A stretch of 64,000 nt of DNA from Corallium rubrum (GCA_964035015.1 OZ036010.1:6571467-6635466); one strand, 5' to 3'. Counted from the first letter of the stretch, positions 23,002 to 34,396 are shown. A program made the numbers and translations. Notes: generated by a model from the letters alone, not told the origin.

Positions 23002-23148
23002 GTGCATATGTACTCTTATGAAGGTTCGTTTGACGTAATTTGAACACGAAAGAAGTTGAGTAGAGGCACGAAGCGATAGCCGAGTGCCTTTACACCTCTT
23101 TCGTGTTCAAACGTCGTCAAACGAACCTTTATATGAGTACATATGCAC
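23002..23148. repeat. Hairpin element
   Basis: GTGCATATGTACTC / GAGTACATATGCAC and GAACACGAAAGA / TCTTTCGTGTTC arms around CACGAAGCGATAGCCGAGTG. Confidence 0.72.
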
Positions 23149-23593
23149 AGGATCGGTATGTTTTATTTGTTTTATAAAATAATAATAAAAAAAAAACAAG
23201 CTAAAAGTGGGATAGTTTTGAAAGTTCGCTAGATTTTCCCGCCAGGTGACGCCATCCCACGCAACTCCACCATTTTACGTCATTCATGATCTTCATATTC
23301 TTATAAATGCACGGAGCCCAGCCAATCAGAGCGTGCGTAGAGGACACCTTATTTCATAATGAATTTGATAAATAAGGTTTGAGGGTTTATAACCTGTATA
23401 TAACTGCGGTACATCAGAAGAAAGCAGACTTGATCATGTTATAAGTTGAGTTTAACTCGACTTCGTCTCGTAGCATACTTTTTTGTTCTTTACACGCAAT
23501 GACGTCATCTGTGATCTATTACAGTACAGTACAGTACACACACACACATGAAAAATGTAATCTATCTGTTAAATAACGTTGGTTTAAGTGTAC

Positions 23594-23710
23594 CTCTACA
23601 ACTGCAGTCATTACATTTCCATCCAGTTCGGCAGACGCAGCGAAATCCACCGGCAACCTCTATGCATTTCCCGCCATTTTTACAAGGATTTTCCAGGCAT
23701 GGACTTTCAA
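23594..23710 (-). CDS. Gene A exon 5: EGF-like domain 4, eight cysteines
   Basis: Residues 350-388. Acceptor TGTTTTAG, donor G then GTACAC. It starts like a normal EGF (CLENPCKNGGKC, FRCVC), but its end reads GWKCNDCSCRG. This puts two extra cysteines around the expected sixth and loses the second glycine of the turn. The exon is intact, so this looks like a real variant rather than decay. Confidence 0.88.
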
Positions 23711-23880
23711 CTAAAACAGAAAACGACTGACTGAGAAATGATTCGCGGATTGAACTTGACGAAATGTGAATGCACTCGGACTGATTTAATTTAGACTGTT
23801 TTTCATGGCGAAGTATAGTCGTTTGTTGTACGGGTCGTCAGTAATGTACATAGGTCATGCTGACCAGCAAAACTGAATAT

Positions 23881-24246
23881 AGGGACGTAGCCAGGGGGGG
23901 GGAGCCGTGGGAGCCGCGGCTCCCCCCCTTTTGATATAAAACAACAGACATGTAACTACAAAACTGATGCAATATGCCATTGTGTCAGGAAATAAACTGT
24001 ACACAGTGTATTCAATCTACTGAGTGTATGCATTTTGAGTATCTATGTGACGTTTGCATTTTTTTATTATTTTATATGACGTTTTTTAACCTTTAGAGTC
24101 TGTAAAATCTTCCTCCAAAAGCCAGGAAATGGAATTTCAGCGACTCTCGATTTCAAAATTTCCTGGGGGAGCATGCCCCTGGACCCCCCTAAAAACTTAT
24201 TTTGACTTCGGCTCCCCCCCCTTTCAAAATCCTGGCTACGTCCCTG
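23881..24246. mobile_element. MITE, AGGGACGTAGCC family, copy 3 with 9-bp TSD
   Basis: AGGGACGTAGCCAGG at left, CCTGGCTACGTCCCTG at right, flanked by ACTGAATAT on both sides (23872-23880 and 24247-24255). A 9-bp duplication would fit a Mutator-like source, but other superfamilies are possible. Confidence 0.88.
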
Positions 24247-24301
24247 ACTGAATATAAGTTACTATGAAAAGTCTAGAGCCTATGGCAGTGTAGTGTGAAT
24301 G

Positions 24302-24437
24302 CAGCTGATTTGTCCTATATATCTGTTAAAACTTTAGTTAAGAATTTTTTCTGATGTGAATGCAAAGCAGTTCAGCTTAGGTCAGCTCAGCTCAGCTGAC
24401 ATCAGCTGAGGTCAGCTCAGCTGATGTTACCTCAGCT
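24302..24437. repeat. CAGCTG-rich stretch
   Basis: At least four CAGCTGA words in an irregular TCAGC repeat. Confidence 0.5.
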
Positions 24438-24743
24438 TAGTTAAATGGTTTATGATCAGCAAAAAGATTAGGAGGGCAAAATATAGTGAAAAGTAGGACT
24501 ACAACTACAAAACAACGTCGCACCCAAGGTGCCCTCCCCTACTAGGAAAGTAGAGAGAAAACCCTGGATATGTTAAGTATTGTGCCAGTCCGCGTCAACT
24601 GGAATTTAGTCTGAGTGTACTAGTGTGAGCGCAATTGATAACTCCTTACTTGTCCAACTTCAATTAAGGTTTAGTCTGAGTGCGCGGAATCTCACTGGAA
24701 AACGTCCACCCCATATGTTTGCTAAACACTAGTTGTTGCTTAC

Positions 24744-24854
24744 CTGCACAGGTTTTTCCACGGTAACCTCTCGGACATGTGCAGTCAAAACCATTATCCA
24801 ATTCCGTGCACGTCCCTCCATTTTTACATGGTTCATTATCGCATTGTAACTGAT
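24744..24854 (-). CDS. Gene A exon 4: EGF-like domain 3
   Basis: Residues 313-349. Acceptor CTGATTCAG, donor G then GTAAGC. The CKNGGTC segment fits the O-fucose consensus C2-x4-[ST]-C3, followed by CTC and GYRGKTCAG. The acceptor lies about 45 bases from the TCTG/TCCG array at 24900. Confidence 0.92.
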
Positions 24855-24899
24855 CTGAATCAGAAAGAAAACTTACAAAATCCAACAAGAAAAATACAT

Positions 24900-25179
<280 letters not shown>

Positions 25180-25428
25180 AGTTTCTAATTTGACATTTTA
25201 CACCAAACGAACTAAACTAAATCTAAACCAATTTACTCTAAGAATAATACAATCTTATTTATGAAGTAAAGTTGAGGCCACTGAGACTAACGGGAAAACT
25301 GTCTGACGTGATTATCTTTCTTTGTCAGTATTGCGCACATTATCCCACGTACCCTAATAAGAAAGTGACTTCCTGCCTGACCCACAGTGACCCTGGTGCA
25401 CCGTAAGGAAGAAAGGTTATCACGTTAC

Positions 25429-25542
25429 CTTCACATGTCTTTCCTCGATATCCAGCTGCGCACGAACACTCGTAACCAGTTTCCACTTGTGTACAAATTC
25501 CGTCGTTCATACATGGGTTAGGAGTACAGGCACGATGTTGCG
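25429..25542 (-). CDS. Gene A exon 3: EGF-like domain 2
   Basis: Residues 275-312. Acceptor TTTCTAAG, donor G then GTAACG. Six cysteines: ACTPNPCMNDGIC, then CSC and GYRGKTCEG. The G-Y-R-G turn before the sixth cysteine is the usual EGF signature. Confidence 0.9.
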
Positions 25543-25579
25543 CTTAGAAAGAAAGAAATTTAATGTGTAATGTAATGCA

Positions 25580-26039
<460 letters not shown>

Positions 26040-26157
26040 CTGAAGAGGAAATTAATAAGTCTTAAGTAAATTAATGTAATATTAAAATAATGTTTTAATT
26101 CATGCTATAAATTTCGTATGAACTATGAACACCCGAAGATGTATTGCTTTCGCGATT

Positions 26158-26290
26158 GGGAGGCTTGAGTGCACAAGCTGTTAGCGCGTTGTCTTTCATC
26201 AAGTTAAGCCCGTTCGAATGGAGTTAGTACTCGGATGGGTATAGCTACCTTAGCTTCATGTGAGTAGACTTGTGGGTTCTCTTCGAGAAT
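26158..26290 (+). mobile_element. Diverged 5S-derived SINE fragment
   Basis: AAGTTAAGCCCG, GTTAGTACTCGGATGGGT and CATGTGAGTAGA are in the order seen in the full copies. Confidence 0.6.
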
Positions 26291-26291
26291 A

Positions 26292-26520
26292 GGCGAGTTT
26301 CAGGGTGTTGCGCGCGCATGCATTTTTCAGAAATCTGGCCAGCTCCACTCAAAGTAAACATACTGTTTAAAGTAAACAACGTATAGATGCCGTTTATGGA
26401 TGTTTAACACTGTTGTTGTTGGCTCGCTAGCAAGTCTGTTTGCCATTGCTTACTCTGTGATGAGCCCGCCAAGAGCCCGCCAATTTCTTTGGAAAACGAT
26501 GCGCGCGCAATACCCTGAAA
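26292..26520. mobile_element. Small TIR element
   Basis: CAGGGTGTTGCGCGCGCAT at left and GCGCGCGCAATACCCTG at right. Confidence 0.65.
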
Positions 26521-27030
26521 TTCGCCCTTGTTGCTTTGATCGAATTGGTCTTTGGTATTTTATTCTGGCTAACGCCAGACGATTTTATTCACCTCTGGGG
26601 AAGCCCTCGGACAGGAATAAGTTAATCAACAATGGCCGTTCTGATACTACAGACGTATTATGCGTCTGGACGTACTTGGGCCAAGTTTTTTAGCGCGTCT
26701 TTTAATGCGTCTCAAATTTCGTCTTTAAAGACGGATATGCTTTAATGCGTCTTTACCGACGCACTAAATCATATAGTTCGTCTTGACATATAATGCGTCT
26801 GATCGTATAAAGACAGGCAACGGACGAAGAAAACAAGAAACTGTGACAGCGTTTATACTTAAAGCCAGCGCAGCGGCATTTCATATCACGTCTGAATTCA
26901 AGATAACGTCTTGCAATACAAAACCTGTATAACTGGATTCGATTCCCGGCAGTCAGATTTTTCATGTTCTTAAGAGAAGAGACCGATATGCTATGCTCTC
27001 GTATTCGAGCTAGCATATCCATCTTTTCTC

Positions 27031-27503
27031 TTAAAGTGCCTATGAAGCGAAAATTATTATTGTCTTAAATGAAAGAACTCTTAAAACTACAACGTAACAT
27101 CTTTTGCAGATCTTCGTTTCCGTGCTTCGTTGTTGAAATATTTCAGTTTCTTTGATATGCAAATTAAACACTTTGACGTCACACGTGTATTATGAGTTAT
27201 CGGAGAAAGTTCTATATCTTTGCCATTATCAACTTCGAAGCCGATCCTGTGCGTCTATTTCGCACACAGCATTAGACATACAGATTTTTAATTGATTTCG
27301 TTTGATAATAGCAAAGATACCGAACCTTCTCTGATAATTCATTATACACGTGTGACGTCAAAGTGTTTAATTTGCATATCAAAAAAATTGAAATATCTCA
27401 ACAACGAGGCACGGAAACGAAGATCTGCAAAAGATGTTACTTTGTCGTTTTAAGAGTTCTTTTATTTAAGACAATAATAATTTTCGCTTCATAGGCACTT
27501 TAA
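27031..27503. mobile_element. TTAA palindromic element, copy b
   Basis: TTAA then AGTGCCTATGAAGCG; right end CGCTTCATAGGCACT then TTAA. Arms of over 200 bases carry ATGCAAATTAAAC and TTTGACGTCACACGTG and their complements. Confidence 0.85.
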
Positions 27504-27586
27504 CAACATGCATTATTAATACGACAATAACATATATCACCATACTTGCAAGTAGCAGTATAATGTCATACATCGAACTAAACCTA

Positions 27587-27863
27587 TAGTAGCCCAATGG
27601 TTGGCAGCGATCATAAGGTTGTGGGCTCGAGTCCCGCTTAGGAATTTGGTAATTTTTCTGAGTAATAGCTTGAAAAACATTTACACTCAATTTCTATGTC
27701 AACTTCTATATACCTGTACATAGCAGTATATAATGTCATACATCGAACTCAATCCACGTTCAAACCATCTGAATCCCTATCAGTAGCTCAATGGTTAAAG
27801 CGTCTCACCGGCGATCAGAATGCTGTGGGTGCGAGTCCCACTTGGGAACTCAGCCATTTTTCA
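27587..27863 (+). repeat. Two tRNA-like SINE heads in direct order
   Basis: At 27587-27663 and 27783-27862: AGCCCAATGG / GGGCTCGAGTCCC and AGCTCAATGG / GGTGCGAGTCCC with similar bodies (TTTCTGAGTAAT). Decayed boxes argue against active tRNA genes. Confidence 0.6.
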
Positions 27864-27934
27864 GAGTAATAAAATACCTCGATGAACATCTACACTTAAT
27901 TTAGATTTTTAATATTTATTTATTTATTTCGTAC

Positions 27935-28619
27935 CTCTTAGTTCTTCTAGTTCTTTGAGTTTTTCTACTTCCAAAAACCTTTCTTCGTCCAAAGGTTGTT
28001 TTTGTAGGAATGGCTTGTAAAATCCGCCGTTCTCTTCTTGTGGGTAATGTGAATTGCTTTCATAAGGATTAAAATTATTTTGTATCGGACTTTGGTAACT
28101 CTGATGCGGTAACTCTACATGTCCTTCGAAGGCACTTCTTATTGGGTCCCCGTAATAGTTCAACGTTTCCATCCGTGAAGCAAATTTCTTATTAATATCC
28201 GTATCAGTATCGTAATCCTTTAACTGCTTTCTGGTTACATCTTGTGGTATATTCTCGTACTGATTGTCCTTATAGTCTTGAATATCTCCTCTCAAAAGAG
28301 GCCCGTTTATATCAGATCTTCTCCTATATAACGCCCGTAGTCTCGGATCCTTTAGCAAGGCCAACCTCCGCGTTACTATTGCGGATTTAGTACTTCGTTT
28401 CTTACCTGAAGCTTGAATTAAGTTATTGTTAGGCGAGTGAGGCCTATCAGTGACATATTGATAAAGGACATTACGTTTTAGAAGGTCGTTTGTTGTTGTA
28501 TTTAACTCCATCGCTTTTGTTTGCCCACTTGTGAAAGCCCATACTCCAAATACCAAGGCATAGAAACTAATAGGATTCCACGTTGTCGGCACCACTGCAG
28601 TGCCAGCGTGTTTTCTCAT
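27935..28619 (-). CDS. Gene A exon 1: signal-like N-terminus and basic spacer
   Basis: Residues 1-228. Start ATG at 28619 with A at -3. A hydrophobic run (about residues 16-31, ISFYALVFGVWAF) fits a signal peptide with a longer than usual n-region. The rest has no cysteine, is rich in Arg, Lys, Asp, Asn and Tyr, carries basic clusters KKR (73-75) and RRR (99-101) that could be processing sites, and ends in a Glu/Leu/Lys-rich helix. The exon ends AGA G then GTACGA, phase 1. I recognise no domain. An upstream non-coding exon is possible. Confidence 0.8.
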
Positions 28620-29223
28620 CCTCCTCGTGATTTTAGGCTCATGACTCTTTCAAGAAATGGTAAAAAGAAGCTTTAAGTTAAGTTAAGTTAAGCGACTCAA
28701 TCAAAGGTCGAAAGTCGTTCCACCTGTTCACGGTTATTGTTGACGTACATAACTAATTGACTGGTGCTGTTTGCATAATGCTACCGCACTGTCGTGCAAC
28801 TGTCGTTTTGTGTAACCTTGTACCTGTGCCACGGTCTCAGTTATTCCACGGTTGGAAATATCTCCTTTCTCAGATAATTCCTCGGTTATTTTTCTAGTAG
28901 CGAAGCTTTTCTCTCTCAAATACTTTAATTAACATGTTCAAAACATATTAAACTTTCCGCGGATTTATTATTATTATTATTATTCAAACTATAATTTGTA
29001 TCTAATTGTTGCTGTATTTAACATATACGATTAAGTCATGCGGAGTTCGGTCAGTTTGTCTTTTCGAAAAGTGAAGGGTATTCTTAATCTTATACGTTTT
29101 TATTTTTGTATCTGATGGTAGTCTAAAAACTGAGTTGTGAACTTGGCTTCAAACAGTCTATTAATTGCTGGTATTTGTAATGTCCGAGCTATTTCTTCCA
29201 TGGCGCAGACAGTGCGACATTCA

Positions 29224-29410
29224 TTCTATAGACCACTTTCATAATGGCCAGTATTTTAAATATTCTTTTATGTGCATCTAAATGAGCTTTTCTGGCCTCG
29301 TTATGAAGCAAAGATTCTTTTCAATTACAAACACACAAACGAGGCCAGGAAGGCTTATTAAGATGCACATAAAAGAATATTCAAATTAGTCATTATTATG
29401 AACGTGGTTA
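29224..29410. mobile_element. Hairpin MITE
   Basis: Arms include AATATTCTTTTATGTGCATC and its complement, and GGCCTCGTT / AACGAGGCC. A related copy at 56470-56880 has another element in its loop. Confidence 0.7.
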
Positions 29411-29600
29411 TATCGCACTAATTGTGCTGCCCAGCGTATATGGACACTTTTCATATTCGATAGAACATCTTAGGCGGCGTTCAGACTGATTGCCCGTGTC
29501 CAGTGGCACTTGTCTGAACATCGTATCCCAAGTGAAGAACTTGGCACGGTGCCCGGGTATATGCAGGTACTACCTCGAGAGGTAGTACTAGGGGCTTTAA

Positions 29601-29942
29601 GGGGCGTTTACATGAATCCGGATTGAGTTTTAATCCGGATTGAACTCATTCCGTTTCTCATTCCGGATTGAAATCTTCATCCGTTTCTCATTCCGGATTG
29701 AAATTTCGTTCCGGATTGAAATTTCGTTCCAGAATCATGTAAACGCGGTGCGAGTTTCATTCCGGAATGAAAAACGTGACAGAAAGGACTAGAACAAACA
29801 ATGCATGCGTGTTTTCAACTATTATACGGATTTAAGATTTCTGGCGGATTTCAATCCAGAAATCCAATTCCCATGTAAACACGAATTGACTTCGCTTTTC
29901 AATCCGGATTGAAACTCAATCCGGATTCATGTAAATGGCCCC
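29601..29942. mobile_element. MITE with TAA target duplication
   Basis: GGGGCGTTTACATGAATCCG at left, CGGATTCATGTAAATGGCCCC at right, each flanked by TAA (29598-29600, 29943-29945). Sub-terminal ATCCGGATT words are repeated. TWA duplication and TIR fit PIF/Harbinger. Confidence 0.82.
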
Positions 29943-30711
29943 TAAGATCCACCAACCTCAACGACGACGTCCTCTAAACAAAAGAATACACCTTCCGCAT
30001 GAAGTGAATGGATCACGTGATCTTTCTTTTTGACAAATCTGATTGGCTAACGTCCACTGTTTGTCCGAGGTTTGGGATGTCCGAAGTTTTGCGAAAGCGA
30101 ATCAAACCTCTCAACGCGTTATCCACGCACTTCATGCGGAAAGGTCTATTGTTGTTGCAAAACAGAGAGGATGAATAATTTTTAGTCCCAGAGTAATCTC
30201 AACACCGTCCTCGTTCTTTATACACCGCCACTTACAGCATTTTCACGTCTTCAGGACGACGTCGACTGCCAAAAGATGAGAACTGTTGCTTGAGATTGAC
30301 TTAAATACAGACACTACAATCATTTTAGCAATACTGGAGCGTTTTGGAAGTTATTAAATTACCTTCAAATATCAAATATACTAGTTACTTAACCGTGACT
30401 TCTTTAAATTGCAAAACATATCTTACGTTTTAACCACCGTCGTCGTCCTAGCATCTTAAAGTCCCTAGTACCCGGGCACCGTGCCGGACACGAGCACCAA
30501 TCTGAACAGGATTTCTACGGTGCCCAGCACCTTTAACCAAAACAACATACATAAACTGAGCCAACATACATTCTTATTAGGAACAAACAGTGGAAACGCA
30601 TCGACAAAATATATTTTGGCGCCAAGAAGCACCAAAAGCATCCAGGGTTTGGGAACGTATCTGAACACCAGTGTATTTCGTGCCCGTTCCAGGGCACTGG
30701 GCACGGACACT

Positions 30712-31014
30712 CACTCCATAGATAATAGACGAGGAACTGGATAGGAAACTTAAAACGATGTTCGAAACCGAAACAAAGTTTGCCTAACTTGATATGATAA
30801 TTATACAATTGTAAGTGGCTAAAGCACAAACGGGCGGTCCCACATGGCTACGTTCAGCTATTACTGAATTTAAGCAGTAGTGTTAATGTTACTTAAGTTT
30901 ACTTGTTAAGTGATTAGCCGCGTACAAACGTATAATTACCATAGCAAGTTGTGAAAACTTCGTTTCCGGTTTTGTAAGTTGCCTATCCAGTTCCCCTTCC
31001 ATGATCTATGACTG
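30712..31014. mobile_element. TIR element, intact relative of 52418-53423
   Basis: Arms GGAACTGGATAGGAAAC and GCCTATCCAGTTCCCC with GATAATTATAC / GTATAATTACC inside. Confidence 0.7.
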
Positions 31015-31027
31015 GACCAACGATCCA

Positions 31028-31245
31028 ATTCGTAAGCTCGACTGCGCATCAAAATGACGCGTTCTGCGTCGGGATAAAACGTGTTTCAATCCATAACATC
31101 AGGCTGGGGAATTCAGCATAACGAATTTGCAAGTGTAAATGAAAATGCAAATAAATCTTTCGGCTTTAGCCTGATGTTATGGATTGAAATAAGTTTTATC
31201 CCGGCGCAGAACGCGTCAGTTTGATGCGCAGTCGAAATTACGAAC
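31028..31245. mobile_element. Inverted-repeat element
   Basis: GACGCGTTCTGCGTCGGGAT / ATCCCGGCGCAGAACGCGTC and CATAACATCAGGCT / AGCCTGATGTTATG. Confidence 0.75.
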
Positions 31246-31468
31246 TGGCTTATTCCTTCTTTCAACTCGTAATTTTTGGTCAGCGGTGTGACGTTTTTGA
31301 CTCGAATTTTGAATTGACAACGGTTTTGAATTGAATTTACTCGAATATAGGCTATGGACTTCCTCAGGCTTCTAAATAACCTGAGCGGCAAGTTGCGACT
31401 CGTGACTCGAGTAATCCCACTCATCTCTTGGCTTTTACTTGACTCGTTCCAACCCTGATTACAGCATC

Positions 31469-31670
31469 TTAGACCCCGTTTACGCGGATTTTTTTCGAGA
31501 TAGGTCTCGAATTCGTCCTATTTCGCCGTGTAAACAGACGGAACCGTACTAATTCGAGAACTGTTCCGAATTTGTCTTCTTTGTAAACTGGCGGAACCGT
31601 ACTAATTCGAGAACTGTTCCGAATTTGTCTTCTTTGTAAACAGGCGGAGCCGTACTGATTCGAGAACCGT
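31469..31670. repeat. TTAGACCCCGTTTAC end and 53-bp tandem repeat
   Basis: The left end resembles the 19243 element. Then two to three copies of a unit with CGTACTAATTCGAGAACTGT. Confidence 0.55.
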
Positions 31671-31682
31671 GTGTATAAATGG

Positions 31683-31862
31683 GGATGTTATAGAAACAGG
31701 TTTGCAATTCGCTTCGTACTTGCATCCGATTAAAAATAACTCGCATTGCTTATTTTTTGGCTGTGAGTTATTTTTACTTATATGCAAGTGCTCTGCGAAC
31801 CTGTTTTTGCGATAACTGCAAAATAGAGGACTATGAATACAGTACAAAGAACCCTCGACAGC
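31683..31862. mobile_element. Hairpin repeat, copy also at 54280-54465
   Basis: GTACTTGCATCCGATTAAAA, TTATTTTTTGGCTGTGAGTT and a complementary TGCAAGTGCT stretch. The same order occurs at 54280-54465. Confidence 0.6.
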
Positions 31863-32218
31863 TCTTACAACGATTGTTTCCATTACAATTAATCACCCGT
31901 CAGAACTAACTGGTTAAATCACAAAAAAAAGTAAGTCGCCTGATTGCCATTAAATATATCCTGTAGCGCTTTCCTTCCTATAGTTTCACAAGCGCAAACA
32001 AAAAAATAAAATACTGTGTTGCTGCGAAAAAAATTTAAGTACAATGCAAACACTAATTCTGATATATAATATTTTAGTTTTCTTTTGTTTGATCTTTTTT
32101 CTATACGGGTCATTTAATTCTAAACGGAGTCGCGTTCATTAATATTAAACAACCAGTTCAAAATTCAAATCTGACATCCTTCGTACTACCAAGATCCACT
32201 TATAATTACTGTTTTTTC

Positions 32219-32245
32219 ATGGATTTCGTCAACACTACATTATGA
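32219..32245 (+). promoter_or_regulatory. Eight-codon upstream ORF overlapping the gene B start
   Basis: ATG at 32219 opens a frame that ends at TGA 32243-32245, overlapping the gene B ATG as ATGA. If the mRNA starts upstream of 32219, ribosomes would have to reinitiate or leak past it. Confidence 0.4.
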
Positions 32246-32521
32246 ATTCGATCTGGCTCCTTAACACCTCTGTATTTTTACTATCTTTGTATGCTACAAC
32301 CGAAGGGAGACGCTCTTATGGTAGTAATCCAAAGAGAAATGGCAGAGTTAGTGAAAAGGAATACAGTACTACGGATGAGAGGAATAAAAAAACATTTTGG
32401 AAGCATGAGGGTGTACCTCGTATAACAAAAAGACAGTTCATGTATCCAGGTTATGGAGATCAAAATTATCCTATTTTGAAACCACCGCCGATTCGCCACT
32501 TTGTTGTACATCATCATGCGA
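32242..32521 (+). CDS. Gene B exon 1: signal peptide and spacer
   Basis: Residues 1-93. ATG at 32242 with A at -3. Hydrophobic IWLLNTSVFLLSLYA is a clear signal peptide, cleaved near residue 22. A charged, cysteine-free spacer follows with a dibasic KR (63-64), a YPGYG stretch, PPP and a HHH end. The exon ends GCG A then GTTAGT. Reading through this donor meets TAG at once, so splicing is needed to reach the EGF exons. Confidence 0.85.
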
Positions 32522-32571
32522 GTTAGTATATAATCTATGTTGTATCGTATAATGTTTTCAATAATACTGGA

Positions 32572-32940
32572 TCGTATAGTGATATATTAGTGATATACCA
32601 CTGCACGTGTGTTGTATGTGTAAAGATAACAGCTATCTTTGAATAGTTTATATTCCATATATCTCCTATCAAGATTAGTACCTGCTTTTCATTTTGAACC
32701 AGCTACACTATAACTTTAGATAACAACAAGTGCTGTGTTTTTTTGTTCTTTTTTTGTTTTTTTGGTTTTTTTTTTAATCGTATAGGTATATATTAGTGAT
32801 ACACCACTGCACGTGTGTTGTATATGTAAAGAGAACACTATCTTTGAATATATTCCATATATCTTATCTCAAGGCTAGTACCCGCTTTTCATTTTGAACC
32901 AGCTACAGTATAACTTTAGATAACAAGTGCTGTGTTGTTT
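32572..32940. repeat. Tandem duplication in intron 1 of gene B
   Basis: Two copies (about 32572-32739 and 32778-32938) share ACCACTGCACGTGTGTTGTA and TTTCATTTTGAACCAGCTAC at a spacing of about 205 bases. Confidence 0.75.
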
Positions 32941-32964
32941 TTATTTGTTTTTTGTTTTTTTAAT

Positions 32965-33325
32965 TAAGAGTAGTTCTCACTTGTCGTAAGAATCGAGAAC
33001 AGCTCTATCCTGATTGTCGGCGATTCTTACGACAGCCAGGTTCATACTAGTCATAAGAATCGGGGATTTTTACCGATCGTTCACGAGTGGTTTCAGTGTT
33101 CCTCAGTGTTCACACATGTCGTAACTAGTCGTAAGAATCCCCGATCGTCGGCGACGGTGGGATGCATATTCCAAATAGAAATTATTCCGATTCTTGCGAT
33201 GCTTCCGATCAGATCGGCGACTGTCTGGGACGTTGCTTCGATCATGTTCACACTTGTCGTAACAATCCCAGACGATCGGGGACAGGAAAAATCCCCGATT
33301 TTTACGATTGAAGCCCTCTGGTTTT
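32965..33325. repeat. TCGTAAGAATC motif cluster
   Basis: About seven copies of TCGTAAGAATC-like words on both strands, joined with ATCGGGGATT. Possibly a TIR element with repeated sub-terminal sites. Confidence 0.5.
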
Positions 33326-33566
33326 AATTAAAAAATTCACAACTATTAACGGTTTGTGTTTATCGCGAAACCAAAGACACCAATTGCATGTATTCTACAA
33401 ATTCATAGCTTTCTAACGATATCTATTTTATTTTTGTGGCATAAATTCTGATGAAGTGAGAAATGACCCTGCAAACCTTCACGAAGACCTTAATAGAAAA
33501 ATGATCTGGTTTCAGGTTAATCTTTGTACGGTGATTTTAATAATTGGCATTTGGCAAGTAAACACT

Positions 33567-33743
33567 ATAGACCTTATTCAAAAATGGCCGCCGAATTAAA
33601 ATTATTTTATATACATATAAATTAGCCCTTATGAACTCGTTTTCATGTGTGAAATTCAAAAGAATTTTAACGAGGTCATAATGGCTAGTTTATATGCACA
33701 TAAAAGAATTCTAATTCGGCGGCTATTTTTGAATAAGGTCTAT
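33567..33743. mobile_element. MITE, GACCTTATTCAAAAATGG family
   Basis: Inverted ends TAGACCTTATTCAAAAATGG / TTTTTGAATAAGGTCTA, TA at the borders. Second copy at 52105-52248. Confidence 0.8.
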
Positions 33744-33999
33744 TAATTCACCCAAATTTAAACAATTATTATTTACATAATGTTATTTAAAATCATTGTA
33801 GGGGTAGAGGCCTACTAGAAACCTAACGTGGCTTTTTATTAAGGCTCTTAGTTGAAATTTTAATCTATAATTCTATTTACATAAGTATATAATCAGTCAA
33901 GTCTAAATCGATAAAACTTTGAAATCGATAGAACTTGTTTCTCTCACAACACTAACCATGTGGATTTTCAAGTGATTATTATATTTGATACTGCAAAGA

Positions 34000-34396
34000 T
34001 ATATAAATTTTTCGATAACTCATTATGCACGTGCGACGTCAAAATGTTTAATTTGAATATTAAACAAACTAAAATATCTCAAGAACGAAGCAAGGAAACG
34101 AAAAACTGCAAAGTGTGTTACTCTACCATCTTGACACTTTGAGGCCTGGACCTCTCCCTGTGCTGAATAAAATCGTCTGGTGTTAGCCAGAATAAACCTT
34201 AACGATTCGTCGTCAGGCTTCAAAGTGTTAAAGAGATAGTTTTAACACTTTGAGGCCTGGACCTCTCCAAGTGCTGAATAAAATCGTCTGGCGGCGTTAG
34301 CCAGAATAAAATACTAAAGACTCGTCGTCAGGCTTCAAAGTGTTAAGTGTTCTTTCAAATAAGGCATACTTCATTTCCGTTTCATAGCCACTTTAA
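34000..34396. mobile_element. TTAA-family half copy interrupted by AACACTTTGA elements
   Basis: TTGACGTCGCACGTGC-type sequence reads to about 34132 and resumes at 34345, ending CATAGCCACTTTAA. Between lie two copies (34133-34231, 34240-34345) of a short element with CACTTTGAGGCCTGGACC ends. Confidence 0.65.

Larger units (their letters stand above)
28620..32241. promoter_or_regulatory. Intergenic region between divergent genes A and B
   Basis: 3.6 kb with no supported gene. It should hold both promoters, but I see no decisive core element. Much of it is repeats: hairpin 29224-29410, TAA-flanked MITE 29601-29942, TIR element 30712-31014, inverted repeat 31028-31245 and short tandem repeats 31536-31670. 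Confidence 0.5.

Noticed and set aside
27924..27934. Reading gene A exon 1 on to its in-frame stop as a stand-alone 231-aa protein
   Set aside because: A phase-1 donor at 27934 fits the phase-1 EGF exons that follow; a short unspliced form cannot be fully excluded.
30465..30829. Overlapping 80-100-codon frames on both strands
   Set aside because: They lie in intergenic inverted repeats and show no recognisable domain.
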